A stretch of DNA of 64,000 nt, taken from positions 2,433,461 to 2,497,460 of the forward strand of contig JADCRB010000066.1 in the NCBI GenBank assembly GCA_021464245.1. Reading direction: 5' to 3'. Below the pieces are notes generated by a model. It was not told the origin of the DNA, made no database searches, and was given only the letters and a program-made list of their open reading frames with translations. Each line of letters starts with the position of its first letter. Position 1 is the stretch's first letter. The position numbers and the translations under genes are program-made. The DNA comes from Carallia brachiata. Its lineage: Eukaryota; Streptophyta; Magnoliopsida; Malpighiales; Rhizophoraceae. Below, piece by piece: positions 7,835-21,671 of this stretch.

Positions 7835-10055
7835 ACCCCAAAAGGTGTAGGAAATTGTTTTTGCCATGAAATTAAAGGTTTTTGTAAGCATTTAAACTTC
7901 ATTCAAGTTTAATTTGTGTTAAATAAGCCATTAAAAAGCAAGAAAATCACTTATTTGCATTAAATGAAGTAATTTAGCCTCTTTATTCGTGACACAAATG
8001 ATCTTATGCAACTAATAAAAGCAAATTTTGATCAATTGCACACTTATTAGAGGGAATTGAATGCATTTAACACCCATAAAGGTGTTGGAAATGGTTTTTG
8101 CATTGAAATTGAAGGTTTTTGTAAGCATTTATACTTCATTCAAGTTTAATTTGGGTTAAATAAGCCATTAAAATGCAAGAAAATCACTTATTTGCAAGAA
8201 ATGAAGTAATTTAGCCTCTTTATTAAAGACACAAATGGTCTTATGCAACTAATAAATGCAAATTATGATCAATTGCACACTTATTATAGGGAATTGAATG
8301 CATTTAACACCCCAAAAGGTGTCGGAAATGGTTTTTTCATTGAAATTAAAGGTTTTTTTAAGCATTTAAACTTCATTCAAGTTTAATTTAGGTTAAATAA
8401 ACGATTAAAATGCAAGAAAATCACTTATTTGCACGAAATGAAGTAATTTAGCTTCTTTATTCGTGACACAAATGGTCTTATGCAACTAATAAATGCAAAT
8501 TACGATCAATTGAACACTTATTAGAGGGAATTGAATGCATTTAACACCCCAAAAGGTGTTGGAAATGGTTTTTGCATTGAAATTAAAGGTTTTTGTAAGC
8601 ATTTATACTTCATTTAAGTTCAATTTGGGTTAAATAGGCCATTAAAATGCAAGAAAATCACTTATTTGCAAGAAATAAACTAATTTAGCCTCTTTATTAA
8701 TGACACAAATGGTCTTATGCAACTAATAAATGCAAATTACGATCAATTGCACACTTATTAGAGGGAATTGAATGCATTTAACACCCCAAAAGGTGTTGGA
8801 AATTGTTTTTGCATAGAAATTAAAGGTTTTTGTAAGCATTTATACTTCATTCAAGTTTAATTTGGGTTAAATAAGCCATTAAAATGCAAGAAAATCACTT
8901 ATTTGCAAGAAATCAAGTAACTTAGCCTCTTTGTTAAAGACACAAATGGTCTTATGCAATTAATAAATGCAAATTACGATCAATTGCACAGTTATTAGAG
9001 GGAATAAAATGCATTTAACACCCCAAAAGGTGTCGGAAATGGTTTTTCCATTGAAATTAAAGGTTTTTTTAAGCATTTAAACGTCATTCAAGTTTAATTT
9101 GGGTTAAATAAGCCATTAAAATGCAAGAAAATCGCTTATTTGCATGAAATGAAGCAATTTATCCTCTTTATTCGTGACACAAATGGTCTTATGCAACTAA
9201 TAACTGTAAATTACGATGAATTGAACACTTATTAGAGGGAATTGAATGCATTTAACACCCCAAAAGGTGTTGGAAATGGTTTTTCCATTGAAATTAAAGG
9301 TTTTTGTAAGCATTTATACTTCATTCAAGTTTAATTTGGGTTAAATAAGCCATTAAAATGCAAGAAAATCACTTATTTGCAAGAAATCAAGTAATTTAGC
9401 CTCTTTATTAATGACACAAATGGTCTTATGCAATTAATAAATGCAAATTACGATCAATTGCACACTTATTAGAGGGAATTGAATGCATTTAACACCCCAA
9501 AAGGTATAGGAAATTGTTTTTGCCATGAAATTAAAGGTTTTTGTAAGCATTTAAACTTCATTCAAGTTTAATTTGTGTTAAATAAGCCATTAAAAAGCAA
9601 GAAAATCACTTATTTGCATTAAATGAAGTAATTTAGCCTCTTTATTCGTGACACAAATGATCTTATGCAACTAATAAAAGCAAATTTTGATCAATTGCAC
9701 ACTTATTAGAGGGAATTGAATGCATTTAACACCCATAAAGGTGTTGGAAATGGTTTTTGCATTGAAATTGAAGGTTTTTGTAAGCATTTATACTTCATTC
9801 AAGTTTAATTTGGGTTAAATAAGCCATTAAAATGCAAGAAAATCACTTATTTGCAAGAAATGAAGTAATTTAGCCTCTTTATTAAACACAAATGGTCTTA
9901 TGCAACTAAAAATGTAAATTATGATCAATTGCACACTTATTATAGGGAATTGAATGCATTTAACACCCCAAAAGGTGTCGGAAATGGTTTTTTTCATTGA
10001 AATTAAAGGTTTTTTTAAGCATTTAAACTCATTCAAGTTTAATTTAGGTTAAATN
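7827..10055. repeat. 7-monomer higher-order unit (~1.66 kb), 1.3 copies
   Basis: Monomers from 7827 are repeated in the same order from about 9488: first a monomer with GGTGTAGG or GGTATAGG, GCCATGAAATT and TTTGTGTTAAATAAGCC; then one with CACCCATAAAGG and GAAATTGAAGG; then one with TTATTATAGGG, GGTGTCGG and TTTAGGTTAAAT. Marker CACCCATAAAGG recurs at about 8071 and 9731, 1,660 bp apart, close to 7 x 237. The second copy is cut by the N at 10055. Confidence 0.75.
8540..8776. repeat. Representative 237-bp satellite monomer
   Basis: One full unit from TTTAACACC to the next TTTAACACC, exactly 237 bp. It contains a 6-bp inverted repeat AACACC/GGTGTT with a 6-base loop (8543-8560) and a 19-bp imperfect internal duplication (8648-8666 and 8667-8685, both starting TGCAAGAAA). 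AATGCATT just before each monomer start is an 8-bp palindrome. The length is a multiple of three, so any frame that lacks stops in one monomer is repeated in the next. Confidence 0.9.
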
Positions 10056-10189
10056 AAAATGCAAGAAAATCGCTTATTTGCAAGAAATGAAGTAATTTAG
10101 CCTCTTTATTAATGACACAAATGGTCTTATGCAACTAATAAATGCAAATTATGATCAATTGCACACTTATTATAGGGAATTGAATGCAT

Positions 10190-11994
10190 TTAACACCCCA
10201 AAATGTGCTGGAAATGGTTTTTTCATTGAAATTAAAGGTTTTTTTAAGCATTTAAACTTCATTAAAGTTTAATTTAGGTTAAATGAACGATTAAAATGGA
10301 AGAAAATCACTTATTTGCACGAAATGAAGTAATTTAGCTACTTTATTCGTGACACAAATGGTCTTATGCAACTAATAAATGCAAATTACGATCACTTGAA
10401 CACTTATTAGAGGGAATTGAATGCATTTCACACCCCAAAAGGTGTTGAAAATGGTTTTTGCATTGAAATTAAAGGTTTTTGAAAGAATTTATACTTCATT
10501 TAAGTTTAATTTGGGTCAAATAAGCCATTAAAATGCAAGAAAATCACTTATTTGCAAGAAATAAAGTAATTTAGCCTATTTATTAATGACACAAATGGTC
10601 TTATGCAACTAATAAATGAAAATTACGATCAATTGCACACTCATTAGAGGAATTGAATGCATTTAACACCCCAAAAGGTGTTGGAAATTGTTTGTGCATT
10701 GAAATTAAAGGTTTTTGTAAGCATTTAAACTTCATTCAAGCTTAATTTGGGTTAAATAATCCATTAAAATGCAAGAAAACCACTTATTTGCATCAAATGA
10801 AGTAATTTAGCCTCTTTATTTGTGACATAAACGATCTTATGCAACTAATAAATGCAAATTACGATCAATTGAACACTTATTAGAGGGAATTGAATGCATT
10901 TAACACCTCAAAAGGTGTTGGAAATGGTTTTTGCATTGAAATTAAAGGTTTTTGTAAGCATTTATACTTCATTCAAGTTTAATTTGGGTGAAATGAGCCA
11001 TTAAAATGCAAGACAATCACTTATTTGCAAGAAATGAAGTAATTTAGCCTCTTTATTAATGACACAAATGGTCTTATGCAACTAATAAATACAAATTATG
11101 AGCAATTGCACACTTATTAGAGGGAATGAATGCATTTACACCCCAAAAGGTGTTGGAAATGGTTTTTCCATGGAAATTAGAGGTTTTTTTTTTAGCATTT
11201 AACGTCATTGAAGTTTAATTGGGTTAAATAGCATTAAAATGCAAATAAGAAAATCGCTTATTTGCATGAAATGAAGCAATTTAGCCTCTTTTTCGTGATA
11301 CAAATAGTCTTATGCAACTAATAAATGCAAATTACGATCAATTGAACACTATTAGAGGGAATTGAATGCATTACACACCCCAAAAGGTGTTGGAATGGTT
11401 TTTGCATTGAAATTAAGGTTCTGTAAGCATTTATACTTCATTCAAGTTTAATTTGGGTTAAATAAGCCATTAAAATGCAAGACAATCACTTATTTACAAG
11501 AAATGAAGTAATTTAGCCTCTTTATTAATGACACAAATGGTCTTATGCAACTGATAAATACAAATTATGAGCAATTGCACACTTATTAGAGGGAATTGAA
11601 TGCATTTAATACCCCAAAAGGTGTAGGAAATTGTTTTTGCAATGAAATTAAAGGTTTTTGTAAGCATTTAAACTTCATTGAAGTTTAATTTGGGTTAAAT
11701 AAGCCATTAAAAAGCAAGAAAATCACTTATTTGCACTAAATGAAGTAATTTAGTCTCTTTATTCGTGACACAAATGATCTTATGCAACTAATAAATGCAA
11801 ATTTTGATCAATTGCACACTTATTAGAGGGAATTGAATGCATTTAACACCCATAAAGGTGTTGGAAATGGTTTTTGCATTGAAATTAAAGGTTTTTGTAA
11901 GCATTTAAACTTCATTGAAGTTTAATTTGGGTTAAATAAGCCATTAAAATGGAAGACAATCACTTAGTTTTAAGAAATGAAGTAATTTAGCCTC
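10190..11994. repeat. Left-array block, copy 1 of 4
   Basis: A run of monomers marked in order by GGTGCTGG or GTGCTGG, TTAAATGAACGATT, GCATTTCACACCCC, TTAGCCTATTTATT, AAGCTTAATTTGGG, GACATAAACGATC, CACCTCAAAAGG, GGGTGAAATGAGCC, CCATGGAAATTAGAGG, GATACAAATAGTC, GGTTCTGTAAGC and CAACTGATAAATAC. The same order recurs at about 18710-20265 with an offset of about 8.52 kb, and parts recur at 16674-17640 and 22619-23626. Confidence 0.7.
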
Positions 11995-14900
11995 TTTATT
12001 CATGACACAAATGGTCATATTCAGCTAATAAATGCAAATTACGATAAATTGAACACTTATTAGAGGGAATTGAATGCATTTAACACCCATAAAGGTGTTG
12101 GAAATGGTTCTTGCATTGAAATTAAAGGTTTTTGTAAGCATTTGTGCTTCATTCAAGTTTAATTTGGGTTAAATAAGCCATTAAAATGCAAGACAATCAC
12201 TTATTTGCAAGAAATAAAGTAATTTAGCCTCTTTATTAATGACACAAATGGTCTTATGCAACTAATAAACGTAAATTACGATCAATTGAACACTTATTAG
12301 AGGGATTTGAATGCATTTAACACCCCAAAAGGTGTTGGAAATGCTTTTTGCATTGAAATTAAAGGTTTTCTAAGCATATTTTTTTCATTCAAGTTAATTG
12401 GGGTTAAATAAGCCATTAAAAATGCAAGAAAATCACTTATTTGCAAGAAATAAGTAATTTAGCCTCTTATTAATGACAAAATGGTCTTATGCAACTAATA
12501 AATGCAAACTTACGATCAATTGCACACTTATTAGAGGGAATTGAAGCATTTAACACCCCAAAAGGTGTTGGAAATTGTTTTTGCATAGAAATTAAAGGTT
12601 TTTGTAAGCATTTAAACTTCATTCAAGTTTAATTTAGGTTAAATAAACGATTAAAATGCAAGAAAATCACTTATTTGCACGAAATGAAGTAATTTATCTT
12701 CTTTATTCGTGACACAAATGTCTTATGCAACTAATAAATGCAAATTACGATCAATTGAACACTTATTAGGAAATTGAATGCATTTAACACCCCAAAAGGT
12801 ATTGGAAATGGTTTTTGCGTTGAAATTAAAGGTTTTTGAAAGCATTTATACTTCATTTAAGTTCAATTTGGGTTAAATAGGCCATTAAAATGCAAGAAAA
12901 TCACTTATTTACAAGAAATAAAGTAATTTAGCTCTTTATTAATGACACAAATGGTCTTATGCAACTAATAAATGCAAATTACGATCAATTGCACACTTAT
13001 TAGAGGGAATTGAATGCATTTAACACCCCAAAAGGTGTTGGAAATTGTTTTTGCATAGAAATTCAGGTTTTTTTGTAAGCATTTAAACTTCATTCAAGTT
13101 TAATTTGGGTTAAATAAGCCATTAAAATGCAAGAAAACCACTTATTTGCATCAAATGAAATAATTTAGCCTCTTTATTCGTGACATAAATGATCTTATGC
13201 AACTAATAAATGCAAATTACGATCAATTGAACACTTGTTAGAGGGAATTAAATGCATTTTACACCCCAAAAGGTGTTGGAAATGGTTTTTGCATTGAAAT
13301 TAAAGGTTTTTTTTGTAAGCATTTATACTTCATTCAAGTTTAATTTGGGTTAAATAAGCCATTAAAATGCAAGACAATCACTTATTTGCAAGAAACGAAG
13401 TAATTTAGCCTCTTTATTAATGACACAAATGGTCTTTATGCAACTACAAATACAATTATGAGCAATTGCACATTATTAGAGGATTGAATGCATTTANTTA
13501 ACACCCAAAAGGTGTTAGAAATTGTTTTTGCATTGAAATTAAAGGTTTTTGTAAGCATTTATACTTCATTCAAGTTTAATTTGGGCTAAATAAGCCATTA
13601 AAATGCAAGACAATCACTTATTTGTAAGAAATGAAGTAATTTAGCCTCTTTATTAATGACACAAATGGTCTTATGCAACTAATAAATACAAATTATGAGC
13701 AATTGCACACTTGTTAGAGGGAATTGAATGCATTTAACACCCCAAAAGGTATAGGAAATTGTTTTTGCAATGAAATTAAAGGTTTTTGTAAGCATTTATA
13801 CTTCATTCAAGTTTAATTTGTGTTAAATAAGCCATTAAAAAGCAAGAAATCTCTTATTTGCATTAAATGAAGTAATTTAGCCTCTTTATTCGTGACACAA
13901 ATGATCTTATGCAACTAATAAATGCAAATTTTGATCAATTGCACACTTATTAGAAGGAATTGAATGCATTTAACACCCATAAAGGTGTTGGAAATGGTTT
14001 TTGCATTGAAATTAAAGGTTTTTGTAAGCATTTAAACTTCATTCAAGTTTAATTTGGCTTAAATAAGCCATTAAAAAGCAAGAAAATCACTTATTTGCAT
14101 TAAATGAAGTAATTTAGCCTCTTTATTCGTGACACAAATGATCTTATGCAACTAATAAATGCAAATTTTGATCAATTGCACACTTATTAGAGGGAATTGA
14201 ATGCATTTAACACACCATAAAGGTGTTGGAAATGGTTTTGCATTGAAATTAAAGGTTTTTGTAAGCATTTAAACTTCATTCAAGTTTAATTTGGCTTAAA
14301 TAAGCCATTAAAAAGCAAGAAAATCACTTATTTGCATTAAATGAAGTAATTTAGCCTCTTTATTCGTGACACAAATGATCTTATGCAACTAATAAATGCA
14401 AATTTGATCAATTGCACACTTATTAGAGGGAATTGAATGCATTTAACACCCAAAAGGTGTTGGAAATGGTTTTTGCATTGAAATTAAAGGTTTTTGTAAG
14501 CATTTAAACTTCATTCAAATTTAATTTGGCTTAAATAAGCCATTAAAAAGCAAGAAAATCACTTATTTGCATTAAATGAAGTAATTTAGCCTCTTTATTC
14601 GTGACACAAATGATCTTATGCAACTAATAAATGCAAATTATGATCAATTGCACACTTATTAGAGGGAATTGAATGCATTTAACACCCCAAAAGGTGTTGG
14701 AAATTGTTTTTGCATAGAAATTAAAGGTTTTTGTAAGCATTTAAACTTCATTCAAGTTTAATTTGGGTTAGATAAGCCATTAAAATGCAAGAAAATCACT
14801 TATTTGCACGAAATGAAGTAATTTAGCCTCTTTATTCGTGACACAAATGATCTTAAGCAACTAATAAATGCAAATTTTGATCAATTGCACACTTATTAGA

Positions 14901-16673
14901 GGGATTGAATGCATTTTAACACCCATAAAGGTGTTGGAAATGGTTTTTGCATTGAAATTAAAGGTTTTTGTAAGCATTTAAACTTCATTCAATTTAATTT
15001 GGCTTAAATAAGCCATTAAAAAGCAAGAAAATCACTTATTTGCATTAAATGAAGTAATTTAGCCTCTTTATTCGTGACACAAATGATCTTATGCAACTAA
15101 TAAATGCAAATTTTGATCAATTGCACACTTATTAGAGGGAATTGAATGCATTTAACACCCATAAAGGTGTTGGAAATGGTTTTCATTGAAATTAAAGGTT
15201 TTTAAGCATTTACTTCATTCAAGTTTAATTTGGCTTAAATATGCCATTAAAAGCAAGAAAACACTTATTTGCAAGAATGAAGTAATTTAGCCTCTTATTA
15301 ATGACACAAATGGTCTTATGCAACTAATAAATGCAAATTATGATCAATTGCACACTTTATAGAGGAATTGAATGCATTTAACACCCAAAAGGTGTTGGAA
15401 ATGGTTTTTGCATTGAAATTAAAGGTTTTTGTAAGCATTTAAACTTCATTCAAGTTTAATTTGGTTAAATAAGCCATTAAAATGCAAGAAAATCACTTAT
15501 TTGCACGAAATGAAGTAATTTAGTCTCTTTATTCGTGACACAAATGGTCTTATGCAACTAATAAATGCAAATTACGATCAATTGAACACTTATTAGAGGG
15601 ATTTGAATGCATTTAACACCCCAAAAGGTGTTAGAAATTGTTTTTGCATAGAAATTAAAGGTTTTTGTAAGCATTTAAACTTCATTCAAGTTTAATTTGG
15701 GTTAGATAAGCCATTAAAATGCAAGAAAATCACTTATTTGCACGAAATGGAAATGAAGTAATTTAGCCTCTTTATTCGTGACACAAATGGTCTTAAGCAA
15801 CTAATAAATGCAAATTTTGATCAATTGCACACTTATTAGAGGGAATTGAATGCATTTAACACCCATAAAGGTGTTGGAAATGGTTTTTGCATTGAAATTA
15901 AAGGTTTTTGTAAGCATTTAAACTTCATTCAAGTTTAATTTGGCTTAAATAAGCCATTAAAAGCAAAAATCACTTATTTGCATTAAATGAAGTAATTGAG
16001 CCTCTTTATTTATTCGTGACACAAATGATCTTATGCAACTAATAAATGCAAATTTTGATCAATTGCACACTTATAGAGGGAATTGAATGCATTTAACACC
16101 CATAAAGGTGTTGGAAATGGTTTTGTTGCATTGAAATTAAAGGTTTTGTAAGCATTTAAACTTCATTCAAGTTTAATTTGGCTTAAATAAGCCATTAAAA
16201 GCAAGAAAATCACTTATTTGCATTAAATGAAGTAATTTAGCCTCTTTATTCGTGGCACAAATGATTTATGCAACTAATAAATGCAAATTATGATCAATTG
16301 CACACTTATTAGAGGGAATTGAATGCATTTAACACCACAAAAGGTGTTGGAAATTGTTTTTGCATAGAAATTAAAGGTTTTTGTAAGCATTTAAACTTCA
16401 TTCAAGTTTAATTTGGGTTAGATAAGCCATTAAAATGCAAGAAAATCACTTATTTGCACGAAATGAAGTAATTTAGCCTCTTTATTCGTGACACAAATGG
16501 TCTTAAGCAACTAATAAATGCAAATTTTGATCAATTGCACACTATTAGAGGGAATTGAATGCATTTAACACCCATAAAGGTGTTGGAAATGGTTTTTTGC
16601 ATTGAAATTAAAGGTTTTTTGTAAGCATTTAACTCATCAAGTTTAATTTGGCTTAAATAAGCCATTAAAAAGN

Positions 16674-17640
16674 TAAATAATCCATTAAAATGCAAGAGAA
16701 AACCACTTATTTGCATGAAATGAAGTAATTTAGCCTCTTTATTTGTGACATAAACGATCTTATGCAGCTAATAAATGCAAATTACGATCAATTGAACACT
16801 TATTAGAGGGAATTGAATGCATTTAACACCTCAAAAGGTGTTGGAAATGGTTTTTGCATTGAAATTAAAAGGTTTTGTAAGCTTTCTACTTTTCAAGTTT
16901 AATTTGGGTGAATGAGCCATTAAAATGCAAGACAATCACTTATTGCAAGAAATGAAGTAATTTAGCCTCTTATAATGACACAAATGGTCTTATGCAACTA
17001 ATAAATACAAACTTATGACGCAATTGCACACTTATTAGAGGGAATTGAATGCATTTAACACCCAAAAGGTGTTGGAAATGTTTTTCCATGGAAATTAGAG
17101 TTTTGTTAAGCATTTAAACGTCATTGAAGTTTAATTTGGGTTAAATAAGCCATTAAAATGCAAAGAAAATCGCTTATTTGCATGAATGAAGCAATTTAGC
17201 CTCTTTTTATTTGTGATACAAATAGTCTATGCAACTAATAAATGCACATTACGATCAATTGAACACTTATTAGAGGGAATTGAATGATTTCACACCCAAA
17301 AGGTGTTGGAATGGGTTTTTGCATTGAAATTAAAGGTTTCTGTAAGCATTTATACTTCATTCAAGTTTAATTTGGTTAATAAGCCATTAAAATGCAAGAC
17401 AATCACTTATTTACACAAATGAAGTAATTAGCCTCTTTATTAATGACACAAATGGTTTATGCAACTAATAAATACAAATTATGAGCAATTGCACACTTAT
17501 TAGAGGGAATTGAATGCATTTACACCCCAAAAGGTGTGTAGGAAATTGTTTTTGCAATGAAATTAAAGGTTTTTGTAAGATTTAACTTCATTCAAGTTTT
17601 AATTTGGGTTAAATAGCCATTAAATCTGCAAGAAAATCAC
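16674..17640. repeat. Left-array block, copy 2 (partial)
   Basis: Starts immediately after the single N at 16673 with TAAATAATCCATTAAAATGC and keeps the marker order GACATAAACGATC, CACCTCAAAAGG, GGTGAATGAGCC, CCATGGAAATTAGAG, GATACAAATAGTC, GGTTTCTGTAAGC. It carries many one-base deletions relative to copy 3. Confidence 0.65.
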
Positions 17641-18709
17641 TTATTTGCACTAAATGAAGTAATTTATCTTCTTTATTCGTGCCACAAATGGTCTTATGCT
17701 ACTAATAAATGCAAATTACGATCAATTGAACACTTATTAGAGGAAATTGAATGCATTTAACACCCCAAAAGGTGTTGGAAATGGTTTTTGCATTGAAATT
17801 AAAGGTTTTTGTAAGCATTTTTACTTCATTTAAGTTCAATTTGGGTTAAATAGGCCATTAAAATGCAAGAAAATAACTTATTTGCAAGAAATAAAGTAAT
17901 TTAGCCTCTTTATTAATGACACAAATGGTCTTATGCAACTAATAAATGCAAATTACGATCAATTGCACACTTATTAGAGGGAATTGAATGCATTTAACAC
18001 CCCAAAAGGTGTTGGAAATGGTTTTTGCATTGAAATTAAAGGTTTTTTTTTGTAAGCATTTATACTTCATTCAAGTTTAATTTGGGTTAAATAAGCCATT
18101 AAAATGCAAGACAATCACTTATTTGCAAGAAATGAAGTAATTTAGCCTCTTTATTAATGACACCCCAAATGGTTCTTATGCAACTAATAATACAAATTAT
18201 GAGCAATTGCACACTTATTAGAGGGAATTGAATGCATTTAACACCCCAAAAGGTGTTGGAAATGGTTTTTCCATTGAAATTAAAGGTTTTTTTAAGCATT
18301 TAAACGTCATTCAAGTTTAATTTGGGTTAAATAAGCCATTAAAATGCAAGAAAATCGCTTATTTGCATGAAATGAAGCAATTTAGCCTCTTTATTCGTGA
18401 CACCAAATGGTCTTATGCAACTAATAAATGCAAATTACGATCAATTGAACACTTATTAGAGGGAATTGAATGCATTTAACACCCCAAAAGGTGTTGGAAA
18501 TGGTTTTTGCATTGAAATTAAAGGTTTTTGTAAGCATTTATCCTTCATTCAAGTTTAATTTGGGTTAATAAGCCCTTAAAATGCAAGAGAAAATCACTTA
18601 TTTGCAAGAAATGAACGTATTTAGCCTCTTTTAATGACACAAATGGTCTTATGCAAATAATAAATGCAAATTATGATCAATTGCACACTTATTATAGGGA
18701 ATTGAATGC

Positions 18710-20265
18710 ATTTAACACCCCAAAAGGTGCTGGAAATGGTTTTTTCATTGAAATTAAAGGTTTTTTTAAGCATTTAAACTTCATTCAAGTTTAATTTAGG
18801 TTAAATGAACGATTAAAATGCAAGAAAATCACTTATTTGCACGAAATGAAGTAATTTAGCTGCTTTATTCGTGACACAAATGGTCTTATGCAACTAATAA
18901 ATGCAAATTACGATCAATTGAACACTTATTAGAGGGAATTGAATTCATTTCACACCCCAAAAGGTGTTGAAAATGGTTTTTGCATTGAAATTAAAGGTTT
19001 TTGTAAGCATTTATACTTCATTTAAGTTTAATTTGGGTTAAATAAGCCATTAAAATGCAAGAAAATCACTTATTTGCAAGAAATAAATTAATTTAGCCTA
19101 TTTATTAATGACACAAATGGTCTTATGCAACTAATAATGAAAATTACGATCAATTGCACACTTTAGAGGGAATTGAATGCATTTAACACCCAAAAAGGTG
19201 TGGAATTGTTTGTGCATGAACAATTAATGGTTTTTGTAAGCATTTAAACTTCATTCAAGCTTAATTTGGGTTAAATAATCCATTAAAATGCAAGAAAACC
19301 ACTTATTCGCATCAAATGAAGTAATTTAGCCTCTTTGTTTGTGACATAAACGATCTTATGCAACTAATAAATGCAAATTACGATCAATTGAACACTTATT
19401 AGAGGGAATTGAATGCATTTAACACCTCAAAAGGTGTTGGAAATGGTTTTTGCGTTGAAATTAAAGGTTTTTGTAAGCATTTATACTTCATTCAAGTTTA
19501 ATTTGGGTGAAATGAGCCATTAAAATGCAAGACAATCACTTATTTGCAAGAAATGAAGTAATTTAGCCTCTTTATTAATGACACAAATGGTCTTATGCAA
19601 CTAATAAATACAAATTATGAGCAATTGCACACTTATTAGAGGGAATTGAATGCATTTAACACCCCAAAAGGTGTTGGAAATGGTTTTTCCATGGAAATTA
19701 GAGGTTTTTTTAAGCATTTAAACGTCATTGAAGTTTAATTTGGGTTAAATAAGCCATTAAAATGCAAGAAAATCGCTTATTTGCATGAAATGAAGCAATT
19801 TAGCCTCTTTATTCGTGATACAAATAGTCTTATGCAACTAATAAATGCAAATTACGATCAATTGAACACTTATTAGAGGGAATTGAATGCATTTCACACC
19901 CCAAAAGGTGTTGGAAATGGTTTTTGCATTGAAATTAAAGGTTTCTGTAAGCATTTATACTTCATTCAAGTTTAATTTGGGTTAAATAAACCATTAAAAT
20001 GCAAGACAATCACTTATTTACAAGAAATGAAGTAATTTAGCCTCTTTATTAATGACACAAATGGTCTTATGCAACTGATAAATACAAATTATGAGCAATT
20101 GCACACTTATTAGAGGGAATTGAATGCATTTAACACCCCAAAAGGTGTAGGAAATTGTTTTTGCAATGAAATTAAAGGTTTTTGTAAGCATTTAAACTTC
20201 ATTCAAGTTTAATTTAGGTTAAATAAGCCGTTAAAATGCAAGAAAATCACTTATTTGCACTAAAT
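18710..20265. repeat. Left-array block, copy 3
   Basis: Same marker series as copy 1, starting with GGTGCTGG near 18726 and TTAGCTGCTTTATTCG near 18858 (TTAGCTACTTTATTCG in copy 1). It ends at the single N at 20266, where the monomer phase jumps. Confidence 0.7.
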
Positions 20266-21671
20266 NCCCCAAAAGTTGTTGGAATTGATTTTCCGTTGAA
20301 ATTAAAGGTTTTTGTAAGCATTTAACGTCATTCAAGTTTAATTTGGGCTAAATAAGCCATTAAAATGCAAGAAAATCGCTTATTTGCATGAAATGAAGCA
20401 ATTTAGCTTCTTTATTCGTGACACAAATGGTCTTATGCAACTAATAAATGCAAATTACGATCAATTGAACACTTATTAGAGGGAATTGAATCATTTAACA
20501 CCCAAAAGGTGTTGGAAACGGTTTTTGCTTGAAATTAAAGGTTTTTGTAAGCATTTATACTTCATTCAAGTTTAATTTGGGTTAAATAAGCCATTAAAAT
20601 GCAAGACAATCACTTATTTGCAAGAAATAAAGTAATTTAGCCTCTTTATTAATGACACAAATGGTCTTATACAACTAATAAATGCAAATTATGATCAATT
20701 GCACACTTATTAGAGGGAATTGAATGCATTTAACACCCCAAAAGGTGTTGGAAATGGTTTTTGCATTGAAATTAAAGGTTTTTGTAAGCATTTATACTTC
20801 ATTCAAGTTTAATTTGGGTTAAATAAGCCATTAAAATGCAAGAAAATCACTTATTTACAACAAAAAAAAGTAATTTAGCCTCTTTATTAATTACACAAAT
20901 GGTCTTATGCAACTAATAAATGAAAATTATGATCAATTGCACACTTATTAGAGGGAATTGAATGCATTTAACACCCCAAGAGGTGTTGGAATTGGTTTTT
21001 CCATTGAGATTAAAGGTTTTTTTAAGCATTTAAACATCATTCAAGTTTAATTTGGGTTAAATAAGTATTTAAAATGCAAGAAAAATCGCTTATTTGCATG
21101 AAATGAAGCAATTTAGCCTCTTTATTCGTGACACAAATGGTCTTATGCAACTAATAAATGCAAATTACGATCAATTGAACACTTATTAGAGGGATTTGAA
21201 TGCATTTAACACCCCAAGAGGTGTTGGAAATGGTTTTTCCATTGAAATTAAAGGTTTTTTTAAGCATTTAAACGTTATTCAAGTTTAATTTGGGTTAAAT
21301 AAGCCATTAAAATGCAAGAAAATCGCTTATTTGCATGAAATGAAGCAATTTAGCCTCTTTATTCGTGACACAAATGGTCTTATGCAACTAATAAATGCAA
21401 ATTACGATCAATTGAACACTTATTAGAGGGAATTGAATGCATTTAACACCCCAAAAGGTGTTGGAAATGGTTTTTGCATTGAAATTAAAGGTTTTTGTAA
21501 GCATTTATACTTATTCAAGTTTAATTTGGGTTAAATAAGCCATTAAAATGCAAGAAAATCACTTATTTGCAAGAAATAAAGTAATTTAGCCTCTTTATTA
21601 ATGACATAAATGGTCTTATGCAACTAATAAATGCAAATTACGATCAATTGCACACTTATTAGAGGGAATTG

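Larger units (their letters stand above)
7827..21671. repeat. 237-bp satellite array, left part (subfamily I)
   Basis: Head-to-tail array of a 237-bp monomer, about 58 copies here. The reference monomer at 8540-8776 begins TTTAACACCCCAAAAGGTGT and ends AGAGGGAATTGAATGCA. By hand count the consensus is about 29% GC. Subfamily I features are AAAGGTTTTTGTAAG, GGGTTAAATAAGCC, TTTATTAATGAC or TTTATTCGTGAC, and GCAACTAATAAATGC; the GCAGCTAAT variant is nearly absent (one clear case near 16765). Neighbouring monomers alternate loosely between ATTGCACAC and ATTGAACAC. Single-N joins occur at 10055, 13497, 16673 and 20266. No transposon, gene or RNA gene was seen inside. Confidence 0.95.

Noticed and set aside
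3445..7902. Many open frames of 60-235 residues on both strands of the minisatellite, rich in Leu/Ser/Cys/Phe on the minus strand
   Set aside because: They are translations of the tandem units: the unit length is often close to a multiple of 3, so open frames carry over. Indels shift frames from unit to unit, starts are mostly alternative codons, and no domain is recognisable.
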